Assembly: GCA_963745595.1 (NCBI GenBank)
Contig: CAVUYB010000007.1
Location: forward strand, 1 to 64,000
Length of the DNA: 64,000 bases
Reading direction: 5' to 3'
From: DASZUK01 sp963745595
GTDB lineage: Bacteria > Actinomycetota > Acidimicrobiia > Acidimicrobiales > RAAP-2
In this document: in pieces, positions 55,129 to 63,325 of the stretch
Position numbering within the stretch: position 1 is the first letter of the stretch
How the letters are laid out: the number at the start of each line of letters is the position of its first letter
Notes under the pieces: model-generated
The model's input: the letters and a program-made list of their open reading frames with translations, nothing else
Told to the model about the DNA's origin: nothing
Database searches by the model: none
Program-made: the position numbers and the translations under genes

Positions 55129-56052
55129 CAACTGCAGCGCAAGCGAGATCGGGACCACCCGCTGCCAGCCGTCGCCTCCGGTTCGCGCAAGAGAAGTAAC
55201 CGGTTCGCGTCGGACTAGCTCAACGAGGTGAGTGGGCGCTGCCTCTCGCGAAACGGCGCCACGTGGTTGCTCCTCGCTAGTTGTCCCTCGTCCGAAGGTA
55301 GCCGGTCGTGGTACACACCCCTGCACACCCCTGCCAGCACACCCTTCCGCACACCCCCACCTGGCAGGGCTGCCGACAATCCGCCGACAAACGGAACGGG
55401 GGACGCCAAGGTCATGCCATCTGATGCCCGGCGGATCTGAAGGCCCAGCGGTGCGGACCGAAGGTCATGAGGCGAGCACCGAGCGCCACCGCCAGCTCAG
55501 CATCGGGGGTTCCTCGAACGCCCGGTCTCAAAAGCCGCGGGCGACCACCTCGTCCTCGCCGCTCGCTTGACAGGACCAGCAGTTCCCCTCCTCTCGCTCG
55601 TGAGACGTCAAACCGCTCGTAGGGCGCCTCCCCCCACGTGCTGGCGCCGATCAGTTTTGGTGGTTCGTAGTCCGCGGTCGTCATCTCATCGATGTGGATT
55701 GGCGATCACTGCACCCGTCCTGGCCCGGCACACGTCGCCGGCCGCCATTGGGGCACTGACGTAACCGACTCGAGACGACGTTCTGTCGACGGGCGGCGGC
55801 ACGTCGACGGCCGGTGGTTCGTCGGCGCCGGGTGGTGCGGTGCTCGACGGGCGCCGTTCGTTCCCTACGGGCGTCTTAACGTCATCCTCGCGGCGGATTG
55901 TGGCGTGCCGTCGACCCGTCTCCAGTAGGGTGCCGCCCCGACGAACCGATGAAATCGTCGCCGTGAGCGCCAACTGTCATCGAACCGTCAGCCGAACCCG
56001 TTACGGTCGCCCGCATGGTGGCTTTTCGCCACGAGCGAAGCGACCGGCACCG
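55129..56052. other. 924-bp stretch without a supported gene
   Basis: No reading frame here looks like protein. The stretch holds a C-rich run of CACACCC units (55313-55358), an 8-bp inverted repeat CCTGCCAG (55330-55337)/CTGGCAGG (55361-55368) enclosing part of it, and a 5-bp stem GTGGC-TTTTC-GCCAC just before the response regulator (about 56021-56035). An open frame on the minus strand, 55684-55412, begins MTTADYEPPKLIGASTWGEA but has no recognisable family. The promoter of the response regulator gene must lie in the last part. Confidence 0.5.
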
Positions 56053-56721
56053 ATGAGGGTGCTCGTCGCCGAGGACGATGCGGGTCTCCGACTGGTCGTC
56101 GAGCGAGGCCTAAAGGAGAACGGGTATGTCGTCGACGCCGTCCCTGACGGCGAGGTGGCGGAACGGTACTTCGCCGCCTACGACTACGACGTCGCCATCG
56201 TCGACTGGCGGATGCCCAAACGGAACGGGCTGGAACTTGTCGAGCAGCTGCGCCGTCGCGGCGATCACACGCCCCTCTTGATGCTCACGGCGCGTGACAC
56301 CACCGACGACCGCATCACCGGCCTCAACGGCGGGGCCGACGACTACCTGGTGAAGCCGTTCGACTTCGGCGAGCTGCTGGCCAGGCTCCGGGCCCTGCAG
56401 CGGAGACCGGCGCTGACGACCGGACCGGTGCTCGAGTGCGCCGACCTCGCCTTCGATCCGGCCAGCCGCCAGGTCACCATCGGCGGCGAGCCGATCGCGC
56501 TGACGTCGACCGAGACGAGCCTCCTCGAGATCCTGATCCGTCGAAGCCCGGCCGTCGTCACCCGCCGCGCCATCGCTATCCAGGCGTGGGACGACGAAGC
56601 GGACGCCGTCGGATCGAACACGATCGACGTCCATATGGGACGGATCCGGGCGAAGCTCAACGGGAGCCGCGCTCGGATCGACACGGTCCGGGGGACCGGG
56701 TACCGGCTGGTCCCCTCTTGA
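56053..56721 (+). CDS. OmpR/PhoB-family response regulator
   Basis: A 222-residue two-component regulator. The receiver domain starts MRVLVAEDDAGLRLVVERGL, with the acidic pair at 8-9, phospho-acceptor Asp51 in VAIVDWRMPKRNG, and the Lys in YLVKPFD. The C-terminal winged helix has ALTSTETSLLEILIRRSPAV and SNTIDVHMGRIRAKLNG. ATG 56053 starts the homology although the frame is open upstream. Paired with the kinase 16 bp downstream. Confidence 0.95.
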   Translation: MRVLVAEDDAGLRLVVERGLKENGYVVDAVPDGEVAERYFAAYDYDVAIVDWRMPKRNGLELVEQLRRRGDHTPLLMLTARDTTDDRITGLNGGADDYLVKPFDFGELLARLRALQRRPALTTGPVLECADLAFDPASRQVTIGGEPIALTSTETSLLEILIRRSPAVVTRRAIAIQAWDDEADAVGSNTIDVHMGRIRAKLNGSRARIDTVRGTGYRLVPS

Positions 56722-56737
56722 CGACGTCGACGGCACG

Positions 56738-58048
56738 GTGAAAGCCCAGCGCGGCCGGCGCCTCCACGCCGCCAGGGTGGCGGTGGTCGCCACCGTCATC
56801 GTCGTGGCGTGTTATGCCGGAGCGGCCATAGCGTTCAACCAGTCGGTAGCCCATCGCTTGGCGGCCGAGGTCGACGCGCGGCTCTCGACCCGGGCCGGTG
56901 ACGCCGTCCGATCGACGCTCCACTCGACCGGTGCGCCGCAGCCACCGTCCGACGACGACCACGACCTCGACGACGCGCCGGTCTTCGTCTGGCGGGTCGA
57001 TGCGAACGGGATCCCGACCGCTTTGACCGCTGGGGGGCCCACCCTCGAGGTCCGGAAGTGGACGTCCGGGGCCGCGGCCGGGGTGGCGGGAGGTTCGGCG
57101 TTCCGGTTCTACGCCGTGCGATCCGCCGGGGAGTGGTTCGTCGCCGGGGAGAGCGTGGCCCAGATCCAACGCACCCAGCGTGCGCTGGTCGATCCCGAGG
57201 TTCTCTTCGGCATCGCCCTGGCCGCGGTGGCCTTCGTCGGCTCGCTGATCATCGGCCTGCGGGCATCGGCGCCGCTGGAGCTGATCCACCGGCGCCAGGT
57301 CGAGTTCACGGCGGATGCATCGCACGAGCTCCGGACCCCGCTCAGCGTCATACAAGCGGAGGTCGACGTCGCGCTCAGCCGGCCGCGTTCGGCCGAGGAG
57401 TACCAAGCCGTCCTGCGCCGGGTCGATGACGAAGGGCGACGCCTCGGCCAGATCGTAGGCGACCTCTTGTGGTTGGCCCGGGCAGACGACGGGCACAACG
57501 TCGAGCCAGGTGAAGAGGAGGCTGACGTCGCCGCCTTGGCCGCTTCCACGACGGAACGCTTTCGACCGGTGGCGGCCAGCCGGCAGGTGACGCTGCGAAC
57601 CGACGTCGACGGCTCGGACTCGGCCCGCGTGCGAGCCGATCCGACCTGGATCGACCGACTGGTCGGCGTCCTGGTCGACAACGCCTGCAAGTACGCCGGG
57701 ACAACAGGCCGGGTCGTCGTCCGCGTCCGCTCGGCTGGTGGCCGGGTGGTCCTCCAGGTGGACGACAGCGGCCCGGGTATCCCGCCGGAGCAACGCTCAC
57801 TCGTGTTCGACCGCTTCCACCGGGGCGTCGACCAACCGGGCGGGACCGGCCTCGGCCTGGCCATCGCCGACTCGGTCGTCCGGGCGTCGAACGGGACGTG
57901 GCACATCGGTCGGGCTCCGCTCGGTGGGACCAGGATGGAGGTGTCCTGGCGCCGGATCGGCACACGCCGGTCGGACGAGACGGGACGGCAGACGGAGCGG
58001 ACGACTGGTGTCGGCCGGACACCGGCTCTTCCGACCTTCTTACGTTGA
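56738..58048 (+). CDS. Sensor histidine kinase
   Basis: A 436-residue membrane kinase. TM1 is near residues 14-33 and TM2 near 156-174, enclosing a ~120-residue extracytoplasmic sensor with an Asp/His-rich patch SDDDHDLDDAP. The H-box FTADASHELRTPLSVIQAEV has His196. N box is VLVDNACKYAG, G1 DDSGPGIPPEQ, and G2 GGTGLGLAIADSVV. The linker between TM2 and the H-box is too short for a full HAMP domain. It probably controls the electron-transfer operon that follows; inferred from position. Confidence 0.9.
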   Translation: MKAQRGRRLHAARVAVVATVIVVACYAGAAIAFNQSVAHRLAAEVDARLSTRAGDAVRSTLHSTGAPQPPSDDDHDLDDAPVFVWRVDANGIPTALTAGGPTLEVRKWTSGAAAGVAGGSAFRFYAVRSAGEWFVAGESVAQIQRTQRALVDPEVLFGIALAAVAFVGSLIIGLRASAPLELIHRRQVEFTADASHELRTPLSVIQAEVDVALSRPRSAEEYQAVLRRVDDEGRRLGQIVGDLLWLARADDGHNVEPGEEEADVAALAASTTERFRPVAASRQVTLRTDVDGSDSARVRADPTWIDRLVGVLVDNACKYAGTTGRVVVRVRSAGGRVVLQVDDSGPGIPPEQRSLVFDRFHRGVDQPGGTGLGLAIADSVVRASNGTWHIGRAPLGGTRMEVSWRRIGTRRSDETGRQTERTTGVGRTPALPTFLR

Positions 58049-58099
58049 CCCCGGTGGGCTTTCACGTGATTGTCAGTCGACCTTCCTACCGTGGGAACC

Positions 58100-58513
58100 A
58101 TGGCACCACGGCGCACGGCATCACCGCTGCAGGCGCGTCTCGCCCGTGATCGGCGGGACGCGTCCCTTTCGCGGATCTCCCGGACGACGGCGACGATCGC
58201 GGTGGGGACGGTGGCGCTCGCCGGCGCACTGGGGCTCTACGTCAGTCGAGCGTTCCCGGGCCACCAGGCGGCGTCGAGCACGATGAGCACGGCGGCCGGC
58301 CAGGTCGCCACGCCGACGTCACCGTCGCCGACGTCACCTGCGCCGTCGGTGACCGCCGCTCCCTCGACATCGGCGTCGACGCCGATGTCGGCAGCCGCGC
58401 CGCCGGCGTCGAGCTCGACGGGCACAGCCGGCGCGTCATCGTCGTTGCCCCCTCCGACGACCGCACCGGTGCGGACGTCGGCACCGCCTCACGTCTCGAC
58501 CGGAGTCAGTTGA
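58100..58513 (+). CDS. Membrane-anchored Ser/Thr/Pro/Ala-rich protein
   Basis: A 137-residue protein with a basic N-terminus, one hydrophobic helix (residues ~31-50, ATIAVGTVALAGALGLYVSR), and a C-terminal extracytoplasmic tail made almost only of S, T, P, A and V. No domain. Its place between the two-component system and the flavin/haem operon suggests a wall-spanning or linker part of that system, but the evidence is only positional. It ends 4 bp before the ApbE start. Confidence 0.65.
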   Translation: MAPRRTASPLQARLARDRRDASLSRISRTTATIAVGTVALAGALGLYVSRAFPGHQAASSTMSTAAGQVATPTSPSPTSPAPSVTAAPSTSASTPMSAAAPPASSSTGTAGASSSLPPPTTAPVRTSAPPHVSTGVS

Positions 58514-58517
58514 CGAG

Positions 58518-59504
58518 ATGGTCCCGGCGACGACGAGCAGCCGCCTCGCCTACCGAACGACCGCGCTGGGCACCCGGGCCGAGCTGCTTGTCACCGACGA
58601 CCGCGCCTTGGCCACGGCCATCGGGATCCTCGAGGCCGAGCTCGAGCGCATCGATCGAGCGGCGAGCCGGTTCCGCTCCGATTCCGAGCTGTCGCGTGTG
58701 CATCGAGCCGGTGGCGACCCGATCGTCGTGAGTGACGGGCTCTTCGAGGCGATCCGCGTGGCGCTCGGTGCGGCGACAGCCACCGACGGAGCGGTCGACC
58801 CCACCGTCGGCCCGGCCCTGTGCCGGCTCGGCTACGACCGTGACTTCGCCGACGTGGCCGGAGGCCGGGACGGGACGCTGCCCGAGCCCCAGCCGGTACC
58901 CGGATGGCGAGCGGTCGAGATCGACGAGAGCCGCGGGACGGTTCGGCTCCCGCCCGGCGTCGAGCTCGACCTGGGCGCCACCGCCAAGGCCCTGGCCGCC
59001 GATCGGGTCGCCGACCGGGTCGGCCGGACGTGCGGGTGCGGCGTGCTCGTCTCCCTCGGCGGCGACATCGCAACGGCCGGCGTCTTCGACGGCTTTGCGG
59101 TCGGGCTCGACGGGACCTGTGGGATGGCAGTCGGCGACGAGACCGTCCTCATCGGTTCCGGCGGTCTGGCGACGTCGGGGACCGCGGCGAGGCGGTGGCG
59201 TCTCGGTCGTGACCGCGTCCACCACATCGTCGATCCGGCCACTGGCCTACCGGCGCGCGAGATCTGGCAAACGGTCACCGTCTGTGCCGGGTCGTGCGTC
59301 GCCGCCAACGCGGCGTCGACGGCCGCCGTCGTCATGGGAGCGGCGGCGCCCCGGTGGCTGCGCGCCCGAGCGCTCCCCGCCCGCCTGGTTTCCCCCGACG
59401 GTCACGTCGTCGTGGTCGGAGGATGGCCCGGCACCGACGACGGTTCCGCCGACGGCACCGAAGGCTCGGCCGAGACGCCAGGCCGGGGTTGGGCGGGAAC
59501 ATGA
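58518..59504 (+). CDS. apbE: FAD:protein FMN transferase
   Basis: A 328-residue ApbE-type flavin transferase that attaches FMN covalently to Thr/Ser of acceptor proteins using FAD and Mg. Family elements are FRSDSELSRVHRAGGDPIVV, VDPTVGPALCRLGYDRDF, LDLGATAKALAADRVAD, VSLGGDIATAG, GSGGLATSGTAARRW and the terminal HHIVDPATGLPAREIW. No Tat or lipobox signal is present, so it may act in the cytoplasm. Start of a coupled operon; its stop overlaps the next ATG. No FMN_bind acceptor with an SGAT motif is present in the window. Confidence 0.9.
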   Translation: MVPATTSSRLAYRTTALGTRAELLVTDDRALATAIGILEAELERIDRAASRFRSDSELSRVHRAGGDPIVVSDGLFEAIRVALGAATATDGAVDPTVGPALCRLGYDRDFADVAGGRDGTLPEPQPVPGWRAVEIDESRGTVRLPPGVELDLGATAKALAADRVADRVGRTCGCGVLVSLGGDIATAGVFDGFAVGLDGTCGMAVGDETVLIGSGGLATSGTAARRWRLGRDRVHHIVDPATGLPAREIWQTVTVCAGSCVAANAASTAAVVMGAAAPRWLRARALPARLVSPDGHVVVVGGWPGTDDGSADGTEGSAETPGRGWAGT

Positions 59505-60613
59505 CGGCGGTGATCGGTCAGGGATCGACGGCGTTGTGGTACCTGACGAGGGCGACCGGTCTCGTCGCCCTCGTCCTGCTCTCCGCCACCGTCGTCCTTG
59601 GCATCGTCTCGTCGATGGGCCGGGCCGGCGAGCGCTGGCCAAGGTTCTTCTCCCAGGCCGTCCACCGGAACCTCTCGCTCCTCTGCCTCGTCTTCGTCGC
59701 GATGCACGTGGTCACGACCGTCGCCGACGGCTATGTCCCCATCGGTCTGCTCGATGCCGTCGTGCCCTTCCGCTCGCCGTACCGCCCGATCTGGGTCGGC
59801 TTCGGGAGCCTGGCGTTCGACCTCCTTCTTGCCGTGTCGGTGACGAGCGCCCTTCGCCGCCGGATCGGCCCGCGGGCGTGGCGCGGCGTGCACTGGCTTG
59901 CCTACGCCTGCTGGCCGATCGCCGTGCTCCACGGCCTGGGGACCGGGAGCGACCCCCGGCTACCGGTCACCCAGGCCGTCGGCGTCGCCTGCGTCGCCGT
60001 GGTCGTCGGCGCCACCGCCTGGCGACTGGTCGACGGCCGCGGTATCTCCCAGCGGTGGCGCGTCGGCGGGGCGATCGGCGGGGCCGTCGTCCTACTCGCC
60101 ACGGCAATCTTCGCCGCCCTGGGCCCGCTCCGACCGGGCTGGTCCCATCGTGCCGGCACGTCGAGCGCCGTCCTCGCGGAGCTCGGCGGGGCCACCACCT
60201 CCACGTCGCCGGCACCGCTCCAATCGGCCAACCGGGCGGCGCCGGCGACGGCGGCCGACGCGCCGACCGCCGCCATGCCGTCGGCGCCGTTCACGGTCCC
60301 CGTCACTGGCCGCTACACGACGACCGACGCCGGTTCCGGCGAGATCACGGTTCGGCTCGACCTCCACCCGACGACCGACGCCCCGCCGCTCGTCGTCGCG
60401 CTGACCGGCGCACCGGTCGCCGACGGGGTGGCGCTGCGTTCGGGCCAGGTGACGTTCGGGACGGCCGGCGGCCCGGTCACCGCGTTGGACGGGAGCACGA
60501 TCGACGCGTCGGTCACTGGACCCGTTGGGCCAATGCGCCTGGCCATTCGGGTCACGCTCGATCGGGCCACGGGAACGGCCAGCGGATCGGTGTCGGGGAC
60601 CCCGGGGTCATGA
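59501..60613 (+). CDS. Ferric-reductase-like haem b membrane protein with C-terminal extracytoplasmic domain
   Basis: A 370-residue protein. Six helices in the first ~230 residues carry two His pairs, His55/His69 (AVHRNLSLLCLVFVAMHVV) and His131/His144 (GVHWLAYACWPIAVLHGLG), as in ferric reductase/NOX-type cores binding two haems b. The usual cytoplasmic FAD/NAD domain is absent. Instead a Ser/Ala/Pro linker leads to a beta-rich domain (residues ~265-370, GRYTTTDAGSGEITVRLDLH). ATGA overlaps link it to apbE and the NuoF-like gene. Likely the trans-membrane step of an electron chain. Confidence 0.8.
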   Translation: MTAVIGQGSTALWYLTRATGLVALVLLSATVVLGIVSSMGRAGERWPRFFSQAVHRNLSLLCLVFVAMHVVTTVADGYVPIGLLDAVVPFRSPYRPIWVGFGSLAFDLLLAVSVTSALRRRIGPRAWRGVHWLAYACWPIAVLHGLGTGSDPRLPVTQAVGVACVAVVVGATAWRLVDGRGISQRWRVGGAIGGAVVLLATAIFAALGPLRPGWSHRAGTSSAVLAELGGATTSTSPAPLQSANRAAPATAADAPTAAMPSAPFTVPVTGRYTTTDAGSGEITVRLDLHPTTDAPPLVVALTGAPVADGVALRSGQVTFGTAGGPVTALDGSTIDASVTGPVGPMRLAIRVTLDRATGTASGSVSGTPGS

Positions 60614-61935
60614 ACGGAGGCACCATCATCCGATCGGTCGAGCCGGTTCGAGCCGATGCCCGGCCACGCCTCCTGGCCGGACTGCGGCCCGACGGCCGGG
60701 CGTCGGGGCTTGACGCCCATCTCGATCAGTGGGGACCGGTGGACTGGCGCCGGACGAGGCTGAGCCTGATCGGCGAGGTCGACGCCAGCGGGTTGGCCGG
60801 TCACGGCGGCGCGTGGTTTCCGGTCGGTACGAAGTGGCGGGCAATCGCCCGACAGCGAGGGCGCCGACCGATCGTCGTGGCCAACGGAGCCGAAGGCGAA
60901 CCGGCGAGCGGCAAGGACGCGCTGCTCCTCACCCGGGCGCCCCACCTCGTCCTCGACGGCCTCGCCGCGGCCAGCGTCGCCCTCCGGGCGGTCGGTGCTG
61001 TCGTCTACGTCCCCGAGCACCTCACCGGTCCCGTAGAGGCGGCGATCGCCATGCGACGTCGGCGCCACCTGGACCCGGTCACGATGATGGTGGCCTGTGC
61101 CCCCGACACGTACCTCGCCGGGCAAGAGGCGGCGGTCGTTCGCAGCCTGAACGGCGGGCCAGCGCTGCCCTACTTCGTCGGCCTCCGGTCGGTGCGCCAG
61201 CGCGGGGTCGACGGGCGACCGACGCTGGTCCAGAACGTCGAGACCTTCGCCCACGTCGCCCTCGTCGCCCGCTTCGGCGCCCGGTGGTTCAGGGGGTTGG
61301 GCACGGCCGAGCTGCCCGGGACGATGCTGCTCTCGGTCAGCGGCCGCTGGGATCGGCCCGCCGTCGTCGAGGCGCCACTCGGGGCGCGGTTCGCCGACGT
61401 CCTCGATCTGGCGTCGTCCGACGTCGGCCGGTACCGCGGCGCCCTGCTGGGCGGCTACGGCGGTGGATGGGTGCCGCCGGAGGCGCTGCTCGACCTGCGC
61501 GTGGACGAGCGGCAGGTCCGCCAGGCCGGCGCGTCGCTCGGCGCCGGGGTCGTCGCCCTGCTGCCGACGACGACGTGCCCCCTGGCCGAGGTGGCCCGGG
61601 TCGTCCGCTACCTGGCCGGCCAGGGAGCCGGGCAGTGCGGTCCGTGCCGAGAGGGTCTGCCGGCGCTGGCTGATGAGCTCGAGCGGTGCACGTTCGGGAC
61701 CGGCTCACCGCGGTCCGGCGTCCGCCCGATCCTCGACCTGTGTGATCTCGTCGAGGGTCGTGGCGCCTGCCGGCACCCTGACGGCGTCGCTCGGTTCACC
61801 CGCAGTGCGTGCACGGTCTTCGCCGACGAGATCGCCGTCCACCTCCGCCACGGGCCATGCCGCCAGACCGGGGGCGGCGGCTGGCTCCCCGTCCCCGGTC
61901 AGTCCGGGCCACCGCGCCAGCGAGAACCGCGATGA
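60610..61935 (+). CDS. NuoF-like SLBB/iron-sulfur flavoprotein
   Basis: A 441-residue protein related to NuoF/RnfC. GHGGAWFPVGTKWRAIARQ resembles the NADH/FMN-binding GRGGAGFPTGxKW of NuoF, followed by VVANGAEGEPASGKDALLL, TLVQNVETFAHVALVARFG, an SLBB segment, and a C-terminal cluster region GAGQCGPCREGLPAL with a further Cys in GRGACRHPDG. Compared with NuoF's SCGKCTPCREG, the first Cys is Ala, leaving three clear ligands. No NuoE/NuoG-like partners are present. It probably passes electrons between a nicotinamide or flavin and the ferredoxin encoded next. Confidence 0.8.
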   Translation: MNGGTIIRSVEPVRADARPRLLAGLRPDGRASGLDAHLDQWGPVDWRRTRLSLIGEVDASGLAGHGGAWFPVGTKWRAIARQRGRRPIVVANGAEGEPASGKDALLLTRAPHLVLDGLAAASVALRAVGAVVYVPEHLTGPVEAAIAMRRRRHLDPVTMMVACAPDTYLAGQEAAVVRSLNGGPALPYFVGLRSVRQRGVDGRPTLVQNVETFAHVALVARFGARWFRGLGTAELPGTMLLSVSGRWDRPAVVEAPLGARFADVLDLASSDVGRYRGALLGGYGGGWVPPEALLDLRVDERQVRQAGASLGAGVVALLPTTTCPLAEVARVVRYLAGQGAGQCGPCREGLPALADELERCTFGTGSPRSGVRPILDLCDLVEGRGACRHPDGVARFTRSACTVFADEIAVHLRHGPCRQTGGGGWLPVPGQSGPPRQREPR

Positions 61936-62147
61936 CCGGATCGCACATCGAGCTCGTCGTCGATCCCGTCGCCTGCGATGGCCACGGGGTATGCGCCGAG
62001 CTCTTCCCCGAGCACATCTCGACCGACCCGTGGGGCTATCCCCTTGTCAACCCCGGGTCGATCCCACCAGGCCTGATTGACCATGCCAGGAGGGCCGTCC
62101 GCTGGTGCCCGATGCAGGCCCTCCACCTGGTGGAGCGAAATCGGTGA
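61932..62147 (+). CDS. Small single-cluster ferredoxin
   Basis: A 71-residue ferredoxin of the P450-type. VACDGHGVCAELFPEHI has the C-x2-H-x2-C arrangement with His in place of the central Cys, followed near the end by WCPMQALHL. Three Cys suggest a [3Fe-4S] or labile [4Fe-4S] cluster. It is coupled to the NuoF-like gene (ATGA) and overlaps the next gene as GTGA. No cytochrome P450 is nearby, so the redox partner is likely the NuoF-like protein. Confidence 0.9.
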   Translation: MTGSHIELVVDPVACDGHGVCAELFPEHISTDPWGYPLVNPGSIPPGLIDHARRAVRWCPMQALHLVERNR

Positions 62148-63325
62148 GTCAGTCGACGAGGTTCGTCGTCCAACGGGGCCGGACCTACCGTCGCCGGCGG
62201 GCAAAGGTCGCCCTGATAGCCCTGCTCGGCGGAGTCCTCCTATGGCTCGGGATCTCGCTGGGCGGCGCGCTGACGGACCCGTCGCTGGGCGGCTCCGTCG
62301 GCGCCCGGTTCGCCGAGTGGGCTCGCGGGCACGGCGCAGCGTCGATCGTCAACTGGACGGAGAACGAGTGGTACGGCCACCACCAACCGAAGGTCGGGGG
62401 CACGCTCCCTCCCGGTACGATCCGGCGCCCGACGGCGACGCCAGTCACCGTGGCCAGCGCACCACCGCACCTCCCGCCACCGGCACCGGTCCAGCCGTTC
62501 GCCAGCCCGGCCGTCCCCGGCGAGGGCGAGTGGTCGCCGGCCGGCCGCCTCGTCGGTGGGATCCCGGCGGTCTACACCACCACCCTGCGCCCCGACGTCG
62601 TCCACACGAGCTACGTCGTCGGGATGGCCTGGATGGACACCAAGCTCCTGCGCGCCACCCTCTACTCAGGGAGCCAGATCCCCGGCGGCGGCCCATACCC
62701 CGACACCGCCCCGATCGGGCCGGCCGCAGCCCAGAGCCTGATCGCCGCGTTCAACGCCGGGTTCTTGATGTCGGCAGCCGACGGCGGGTACTACACCGAC
62801 GGCCAAGTGGTCGTGCCGCTGCGTACCGGTGCCGCCTCGTTCGTCGTCTACCGGAACGGCTCGGCGACCGTCGGGCAGTGGGGCCGGGACGTGACCATGT
62901 CGTCCGACGTCGTCTCCGTCCGCCAGAACCTCGACCTGCTGGTCGACAACGGCCAGCCGGTCCCCGGCCTGAATGCCGCCGACACGACCCAATGGGGGGC
63001 GACGCTCGGCAACGCGGTCTACGTGTGGCGGTCCGGCCTGGGGGTGACCCAGGACGGCGCGCTCGTGTACGTGGGCGGCCCGGGGCTCAACATCACGGAC
63101 CTGGCCGACCTACTCGCCCGGGCCGGCGCCGTCCGAGCCATGGAGCTCGACATCAACACCACATGGGTCAACTTCACGACCTACCGTCCTTCCTCCCCCA
63201 CCGGGGCGGCGTCGGCCGGCAACGGCACGGAGCTGCTCCCGGCGATGGCCGGCTCGCCCGGCCGCTACTTCGAGAGCTGGTGGGCCCGTGACTTCATCAC
63301 GATGTCCTCGGCGGTCGGTGGGTGA
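62144..63325 (+). CDS. Phosphodiester glycosidase-like membrane-anchored protein
   Basis: A 393-residue protein from GTG 62144. The basic N-terminus and one TM helix (residues ~21-40, VALIALLGGVLLWLGISLGG) are followed by a Pro-rich linker and a C-terminal domain like NAGPA/phosphodiester glycosidases, with SLIAAFNAGFLM and RAMELDINTTWVNF. The domain would be outside the cell. Activity on a wall or teichoic glycan phosphodiester is plausible but unproven. Coupled on both sides (GTGA), linking the redox genes with the prenyltransferase. Confidence 0.75.
   Translation: MSQSTRFVVQRGRTYRRRRAKVALIALLGGVLLWLGISLGGALTDPSLGGSVGARFAEWARGHGAASIVNWTENEWYGHHQPKVGGTLPPGTIRRPTATPVTVASAPPHLPPPAPVQPFASPAVPGEGEWSPAGRLVGGIPAVYTTTLRPDVVHTSYVVGMAWMDTKLLRATLYSGSQIPGGGPYPDTAPIGPAAAQSLIAAFNAGFLMSAADGGYYTDGQVVVPLRTGAASFVVYRNGSATVGQWGRDVTMSSDVVSVRQNLDLLVDNGQPVPGLNAADTTQWGATLGNAVYVWRSGLGVTQDGALVYVGGPGLNITDLADLLARAGAVRAMELDINTTWVNFTTYRPSSPTGAASAGNGTELLPAMAGSPGRYFESWWARDFITMSSAVGG

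Noticed and set aside
55180..55250. Possible tRNA because of a GGTTCGCGTCGG stretch
   Set aside because: No acceptor stem, anticodon arm or CCA context could be paired around it.
55313..55368. CACACCC units considered as a CRISPR-like array
   Set aside because: Units are only 7-10 bp with irregular spacing and no spacers of constant length; no cas gene in the window.
55412..55684. Minus-strand frame starting MTTADYEPPKLIGASTWGEA, resembling a lasso-peptide leader (YxxPxL)
   Set aside because: The lasso leader normally continues with a G-x-F-x-x-x-T pattern and a short core; here the frame goes on for 70 residues without a core, and no RRE, protease or cyclase gene is nearby.
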